A stretch of 19,238 nt of DNA. Origin: CCY15215 sp034932145 (lineage in GTDB: Bacteria; Cyanobacteriota; Cyanobacteriia; Cyanobacteriales; Spirulinaceae). Location: the NCBI RefSeq assembly GCF_034932145.1, contig NZ_JAYGHV010000145.1, positions 1 to 19,238 of the forward strand, written 5' to 3'. Below the pieces are notes generated by a model. That model saw nothing but the letters and a program-made list of their open reading frames with translations. It did no database searches and was not told where the DNA came from. Of this stretch, positions 15,324 to 19,238 are shown in pieces; within the stretch, counting starts at the first letter, position 1; the number at the start of each line of letters is the position of its first letter. The translations under genes were made by a program, and so were the position numbers.

Positions 15324-15806
15324 AAATCAAACTTTCAAGGTAGAAAAGGGTTAGCGGCTAAAACAGGAAAAGCTAACTTTGATGTTGTTGATGCTTGCTT
15401 ATTAATAATAGCTTTATCAGAAAAATCGATGGATCAATCTGCTGTAGTTTATTCTACAATTCTTGATGGTCGTAAAAGTTCAATTTATAAAAATAAACCA
15501 AAATTTTCGATCTTTGGAATTGGTCAATACAGTTTTTCTCAATGGAAGGTTGCAATTTCAGGTTTATACAAAAATCTTAATTTTTCTCTTGTTCCTCCCC
15601 GCGATCGTAAGCCCACAATGGTTGATGATACTTGTTACTTTATACCTTTTGATTCGCGATTGGAAGCAGAATATTGGGTCGATCGTCTGAATTCTGAAGA
15701 ATGTCAAGAGTTTCTCAAATCGTTAATCTTTTTTGATGCCAAGCGTGTCGTTAATGTTGATATATTAATGAGAATTAATTTAGAAAAACTGAGAAATTTA
15801 GGCTAG
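15324..15806 (+). pseudogene. 3' remnant of a DNA (adenine-N6) methyltransferase of a restriction-modification system
   Basis: The frame is open from 15324, right after a stop, to the TAG at 15804-15806. It encodes about 160 residues including GKANFDVVDACLLIIALS, KPKFSIFGIGQYSFSQWKVA, ISGLYKNLNF, MVDDTCYFIPF and FLKSLIFFDAKR. This combination is typical of the C-terminal target-recognition part of type II/IIG-like N6-adenine methyltransferases; the whole SAM-binding domain with the NPPY motif is absent. The first ATG in frame (15429) lies inside the conserved part, so it is not a natural start. Just after the stop, another frame reads SCAIEEIVEKYRDKN, possibly the original C-terminus after a frameshift. 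Confidence 0.65.
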
Positions 15807-15843
15807 TTGTGCGATCGAAGAGATTGTAGAAAAGTATCGCGAT

Positions 15844-15892
15844 AAAAATTAGGATTCGATCGCGATCGCCTCGGCCTCAACTTCCACCAACA
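15844..15892 (-). pseudogene. Truncated copy of the ridA 3' end
   Basis: On the minus strand these 49 bases encode LVEVEAEAIAIES and stop, exactly the end of the intact RidA-family gene (17110-17158). There are two mismatches in the 49 bases, both synonymous, and 37 bases (15856-15892) are identical. Upstream in the gene's direction the similarity stops abruptly at 15893. It lies beyond the end of the pilin-like gene, so the latter is bracketed by two direct copies 1266 bp apart. Confidence 0.9.
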
Positions 15893-15920
15893 GATAGCGA
15901 TCGCCAAGATAAACACAAAA

Positions 15921-16913
15921 TTAAAAGCGATCTTTCCAAATTGTTTCTAAACGTTGATCTCCTACTGTAATGCCATCACAATCAACGCTTTTTCTTCCCA
16001 ATTGGGTTGGAAGACCTTGCCAAGTTGGATTTTTTCCTGTTGTTGTTTTTGATTGGCAAGAAGCTGCGATCGGAACAAGCTCACCATCAACTAAAGTTAC
16101 ACTAACAATCATAAGATAAGCAATTTTTCGCTTTACTCGTGGTGTGGCCAAAATATTAATAATAGTAGGTCTATCTTCTGGCGTTCCAATAATTTCATAC
16201 TTGTAGCTTTCAGTTTGTGAGGGAATATCTGTATCTAATTGGACAAGATTAGTAGTAAAGTATTTGTTCTTTTTATAAAAATTTTGTTGGGCTTGATTAA
16301 TAACTCCCGTACTCCATTGACCTTCAGGATAAACCCATTTATTAATAAAATTCAAAGGCTGATCTCCTATTGTAATACCATCACAGTTAAGAGTTTTTTC
16401 ATCGATTTCAGTGGGAAGATTGCCCCAAGTTAGATTTTGATCCATTAGTTGTTGTGATTCACAAACAATACTAATAAAAACAATATCCCCATCTATTGCA
16501 GTCTTACCAACAATTCCTAGATTGGCTTTTAGTCCACGGTGTAATGGTGTAGCTAAATTATTAATAATTATCGGTCGATCTTCTGGTTTTCCAGCAATTT
16601 CATACTTGTAGTTCACAGTTTTTGGTAAAAGTCCTAAACCGATTAAACCTAGCTGAGTTATATCTGTGGCATAGTACTGATTCTCTAGATAAAAAGCCTG
16701 TTGAGCGCGATTCATTGCTCCTACATTATTACGAGATTCAGATATACGAGTACGAGAATGTCCCCTCCTTCCTAAAAATTGAGGAAGTATTAATACAATA
16801 AACAACCCACAAACGATCGCAATGACTAACAAAATAAACCAAACAGAACCATTTTCGCGATCGCACCGACTTTTGAGATATTGTAGAAATTTAATTGGAA
16901 ACTCTGATTTCAT
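15921..16913 (-). CDS. Membrane-anchored pilin-like protein with a tandemly duplicated G/H-type domain
   Basis: The ATG at 16913 (330 residues) has an AGGAG site 8 bp upstream (16922-16926); an ATG at 16937 would add eight residues but would contain that site. Residues about 24-46 form a hydrophobic helix (WFILLVIAIVCGLFIVLILP) resembling a pilin stalk, without the usual G-FTLIE cleavage motif. Two repeats of the cyanobacterial type IV pilin-like G/H domain follow: about 63-187 (NNVGAMNRAQQAFYLENQYY to DGITIGDQ) and about 202-322 (STGVINQAQQNFYKKNKYF to DGITVGDQ). Each repeat has a Cys pair 26 residues apart (C151/C177; C286/C312), offset by 135. The role is unknown; surface or minor pilin is an inference. 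It lies between two direct copies of the ridA 3' end. Confidence 0.78.
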   Translation of the reverse strand: MKSEFPIKFLQYLKSRCDRENGSVWFILLVIAIVCGLFIVLILPQFLGRRGHSRTRISESRNNVGAMNRAQQAFYLENQYYATDITQLGLIGLGLLPKTVNYKYEIAGKPEDRPIIINNLATPLHRGLKANLGIVGKTAIDGDIVFISIVCESQQLMDQNLTWGNLPTEIDEKTLNCDGITIGDQPLNFINKWVYPEGQWSTGVINQAQQNFYKKNKYFTTNLVQLDTDIPSQTESYKYEIIGTPEDRPTIINILATPRVKRKIAYLMIVSVTLVDGELVPIAASCQSKTTTGKNPTWQGLPTQLGRKSVDCDGITVGDQRLETIWKDRF

Positions 16914-16937
16914 CAAATTTTCTCCTCTTGCTCTCAT

Positions 16938-17109
16938 TTATCTATTTTCAGCGAGAGAAAAACAAGACATTAAAAATATATTCCTAGGGAAAAGAAAGTT
17001 GCTCCTTTATTAAGTTTGTTTGTCTCTTGTGCTTAAAATTAACTTACCCAGATTTTCAATTTTCCTGTCATTTCTACCAAAATTTATTGTATAATCTCTC
17101 TTAAAAGCA
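16938..17109. other. Spacer between ridA and the pilin-like gene
   Basis: This AT-rich region lies upstream of the pilin-like gene. On the minus strand TTGAAA (17058-17053) could be a -35 element, but no convincing -10 follows at the right spacing. AGGAG-like sequence occurs but without a start codon in range. I see no other gene. Confidence 0.4.
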
Positions 17110-17158
17110 AAAAATTAAGACTCGATCGCGATCGCCTCGGCCTCAACTTCCACCAACA
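17110..17158 (-). repeat. Direct repeat, ridA 3' end (intact gene copy)
   Basis: This is the partner of the truncated copy at 15844-15892: 47 of 49 bases identical, including the stop codon and several bases beyond it. Confidence 0.9.
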
Positions 17159-17507
17159 TATTAGGATCGACCAAGCGACTCACCTCAACCATTGTAGAAG
17201 CAGGGCGAATTTCTGCAAAAAACTCCCCATGCGCCCGTCCGATCGCCTCCCAGTTGTCAATATTAGTAACATACATTCGCGTTCTGACGACATCCTGAAG
17301 ACTAACTCCTGCTTGTTGCAAAGCTGTTTTGATATTGTTCAGGGTTTGCACGGTTTGCGCGTAGGGATCGCTAATACCCACGATATTGCTATCTTCATCC
17401 GTCGCCGTTGTTCCAGAAACATACACCATATTTCCCACGCGAACCGCCCGAGAATAACCTACAATTGATTCCCAAGGTCGTCCGCTACTAATATTTTGTC
17501 TTTTCAT
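17115..17507 (-). CDS. RidA/YjgF-family protein lacking the catalytic Arg
   Basis: The 130-residue protein has the full RidA fold: VRVGNMVYVSGTTA (22-35), QTVQTLNNIKTALQQAG (51-67), VVRTRMYVTNI (73-83) and RPASTMVEVSRL to VEVEAEAIA at the end. Archetypal RidA is a cytosolic trimer that deaminates reactive 2-aminoacrylate and other enamines, using an Arg in the motif P-A-R-S-C-V-E-V. Here that position is Ser104 (P-A-S-T-M-V-E-V), so this is one of the Rid subfamilies without the deaminase Arg and its reaction is unknown. It starts 30 bp after the end of hflX on the same strand and may share its transcript. Confidence 0.88.
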   Translation of the reverse strand: MKRQNISSGRPWESIVGYSRAVRVGNMVYVSGTTATDEDSNIVGISDPYAQTVQTLNNIKTALQQAGVSLQDVVRTRMYVTNIDNWEAIGRAHGEFFAEIRPASTMVEVSRLVDPNMLVEVEAEAIAIES

Positions 17508-17537
17508 GTTCTTTATTGTTGGTTTATCCGCTACCGA

Positions 17538-19151
17538 TCATCCATTCCACTGTACCAATTGTACGAGTTTTTGTCGTAAAGTTTCTAAGCCAATGCGATC
17601 GCTGGCGGCAATAAATAAGGCTTGGGGATGTTCTTCTTTTGCTCTTTCTAAAGCATGGCTTTCAACCCGATCCAACTTATTAAAAACTAACAGAATTGGA
17701 CCCGGTGTTGAAGGCATTTCTGACAAAATTTTCATTACCGATCGAATCTGATTTTCCCATGCGGGATGAGAAAGATCGACCAAATGTAAGAGTGCATCGG
17801 CTTCCGTTACTTCCTCCAATGTCGCCCGAAACGCATTCACTAAAGCGGGAGGAAGTTCGTGAATAAATCCTACTGTATCAGTTAGCAATAAGTTAAACGG
17901 TTTTCCTGTTTCGGGATGGTTAACCGCTAAACGTCGTGTAGTAGGATCGAGGGTGGCAAATAAGCGATCCTCTGCATAGACCTCTGCATTAGTCATGGCA
18001 TTCAATAAAGTCGATTTTCCTGCATTAGTGTAGCCGACGATCGCCACGCTAGGAACGTCTTTATCTTGGCGTTTTTGGCGCAGGCGCGATCGGTGTGCTT
18101 GTAACTCATTTACCTCTTTTTGTAAGCGTGTCAAGCGTTGTTGAATGGTACGCCGTTCGGTTTCTAACTTAGTTTCACCGGGTCCTCTCGTACCTATTCC
18201 TCCTCCTAAACGAGACATGGCTAAACCTCGACCTGTTAAACGAGGTAACATATATTCCAACTGCGCTAACTCGACTTGCAATTTCCCGGCGCGAGATTGG
18301 GCGCGTTGAGCGAAAATATCTAAGATTACTTCCGTGCGATCGACCACCCTAACCCCAATTTGCCGTTCGAGGTTGCGGGTTTGGGCGGGGGAAAGGTCGC
18401 GATCGAAGACAACTAAATTAGCCCCCATTGTCTGTGCGGCTAGGGCAATATCCTCAACTTTTCCCGCCCCGACAACGGTTTGGGGATGGGGTTGGGTGCG
18501 TTTTTGGGAGAGAACTTGCAGCACTTCTCCTCCTGCGGTATCCACTAAGCGCTCTAATTCTGCGATACCATCGGCAAAGGCGCGATCGCTCATTTTTTGC
18601 GTTTGTAGCCCGATAATGGCGACGCGATCGCGATCTGCGTCAACATCTAGGGCAATATACTCTCGGCGAAATTCTTCTTCAAGTCCCTCAACTAAATCGA
18701 GAAAATTTTGCTGGGTTAAAACATCGAGACTTAAAGGAGGAGAAAGCTGCCAGTAAATCGGCTCGCTGTCATTGCGATCGGGGCGATCGCTTTGAGGGAT
18801 AAGATGGGCGTAATACGTTTCTTTCACATACCCTGTAGCCCCGCCACCCCGTCGTTCAAACCCCGATCCGGTTAAGTTTATGACCACCAAAGCATCTAAA
18901 CGCTGCATGGCCATAGCTGTCAAACTGGCAGTATGGGGAGACTCGTACTTTAAGTTAGTGGCAATACAGCGAATACCACACAAACGTTCCGCACCATAAC
19001 GAGGAAGTTCGAGTAGGGGAATTTGGGTTTCGCGGGGGGTTCCCACTCCCACTCGCATCACTTGCCCTCGACGGTTAATATAGGCACAGATATTTTCTTG
19101 AATTTCTGTACTAATTGCCGCGAGACGTTGGGCAAATTCGGGAGTTGTCAA
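17538..19151 (-). CDS. hflX: Ribosome-associated GTPase HflX (5' end interrupted or outside)
   Basis: HflX binds the large ribosomal subunit and splits stalled ribosomes under stress. From the TTG at 19151 there are 537 residues: the long N-terminal region usual in cyanobacteria, including RRGQVMRVGVGTPRETQIP and GGGATGYVKE; the HflX domain with VGAGKVEDIA (about 227) and GTRGPGETKLETERR (320-334); a charged coiled coil; then the G domain with G1 GYTNAGKS (373-380), G3 DTVGF (425-429) and G4 NKLD (491-494). The same frame continues upstream with family-like GNLKGLKTSQ (from 19229) until a TAA at 19230-19232, with no ATG or GTG in between. The true start is therefore uncertain; the GTPase core is intact. 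Confidence 0.92.
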   Translation of the reverse strand: MTTPEFAQRLAAISTEIQENICAYINRRGQVMRVGVGTPRETQIPLLELPRYGAERLCGIRCIATNLKYESPHTASLTAMAMQRLDALVVINLTGSGFERRGGGATGYVKETYYAHLIPQSDRPDRNDSEPIYWQLSPPLSLDVLTQQNFLDLVEGLEEEFRREYIALDVDADRDRVAIIGLQTQKMSDRAFADGIAELERLVDTAGGEVLQVLSQKRTQPHPQTVVGAGKVEDIALAAQTMGANLVVFDRDLSPAQTRNLERQIGVRVVDRTEVILDIFAQRAQSRAGKLQVELAQLEYMLPRLTGRGLAMSRLGGGIGTRGPGETKLETERRTIQQRLTRLQKEVNELQAHRSRLRQKRQDKDVPSVAIVGYTNAGKSTLLNAMTNAEVYAEDRLFATLDPTTRRLAVNHPETGKPFNLLLTDTVGFIHELPPALVNAFRATLEEVTEADALLHLVDLSHPAWENQIRSVMKILSEMPSTPGPILLVFNKLDRVESHALERAKEEHPQALFIAASDRIGLETLRQKLVQLVQWNG

Positions 19152-19238
19152 GCAGTCTTGAGGTAAGCGTTGTTGATAAAGACGCTTAAGCTGCTTGGTT
19201 TGACTGGTTTTGAGTCCTTTTAGATTGCCTTAGATGGT

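Noticed and set aside
18334..18756. 140-codon open frame opposite hflX
   Set aside because: It is rich in Ser/Arg as expected from antisense of a conserved coding region, with no recognisable domain.

Overview
The window is chromosomal DNA from a cyanobacterium. The octamer GCGATCGC (HIP1) and its shorter relatives recur throughout genes and spacers, and the window carries psbI (photosystem II), a DUF3769/LptD-type outer-membrane protein, a cyanobacterial-type SSB and an HflX with the long N-terminal region usual in this phylum. Base composition is moderately AT-rich. I cannot name a genus from the sequence alone.

Layout. 1-1596: the 3' end of a conserved gene of unknown function, then a periplasmic NikL-like gene overlapping a CbiM/NikM-type Ni/Co substrate-binding membrane component. 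No CbiQ or CbiO is visible. 1577-2551: a gene for an Rpn-family (DUF2887-like) nuclease, bracketed by a perfect 36-bp direct repeat. The downstream repeat belongs to a decayed second copy of the cbiM gene. 6093-2558, minus strand: mreB, mreC, mreD (cell-wall elongation scaffold) followed closely by mtnP (methylthioadenosine salvage). 6391-6747: ssb, divergent from mreB and convergent with a secreted SIMPL-domain gene (7505-6789, minus). 7745-12534, plus strand: psbI with two strong hairpins behind it, then lptD-like DUF3769, purQ and a YddG-like exporter. 13960-12539, minus: a short-form pyruvate kinase ending 4 bp from the exporter stop. 14698-14162, minus: a DEDDh exonuclease. 14912-15151: a small Cys-rich protein.

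15169-17507 is a scarred accessory region. It holds the 3' remnant of a DNA methyltransferase gene lying head to head with a second 5'-less remnant, a truncated copy of the ridA 3' end, a membrane-anchored pilin-like (G/H type) gene whose soluble domain is duplicated in tandem, and intact ridA. 19229-17538, minus: hflX, whose conserved N-terminal reading frame is interrupted by a stop codon 6 bp from the window edge.

Most of the window is ordinary housekeeping. The most interesting signal is that two accessory genes (the Rpn nuclease and the tandem pilin-like gene) have the same local architecture: intact core gene, then cargo on the same strand, then a second copy of the core gene's 3' coding end. 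Both truncated copies keep the peptide, with only synonymous changes in the clearly alignable codons, and keep the stop codon. This looks like a repeated duplication or insertion process at gene 3' ends, though no integrase or transposase is visible and the mechanism is inference.
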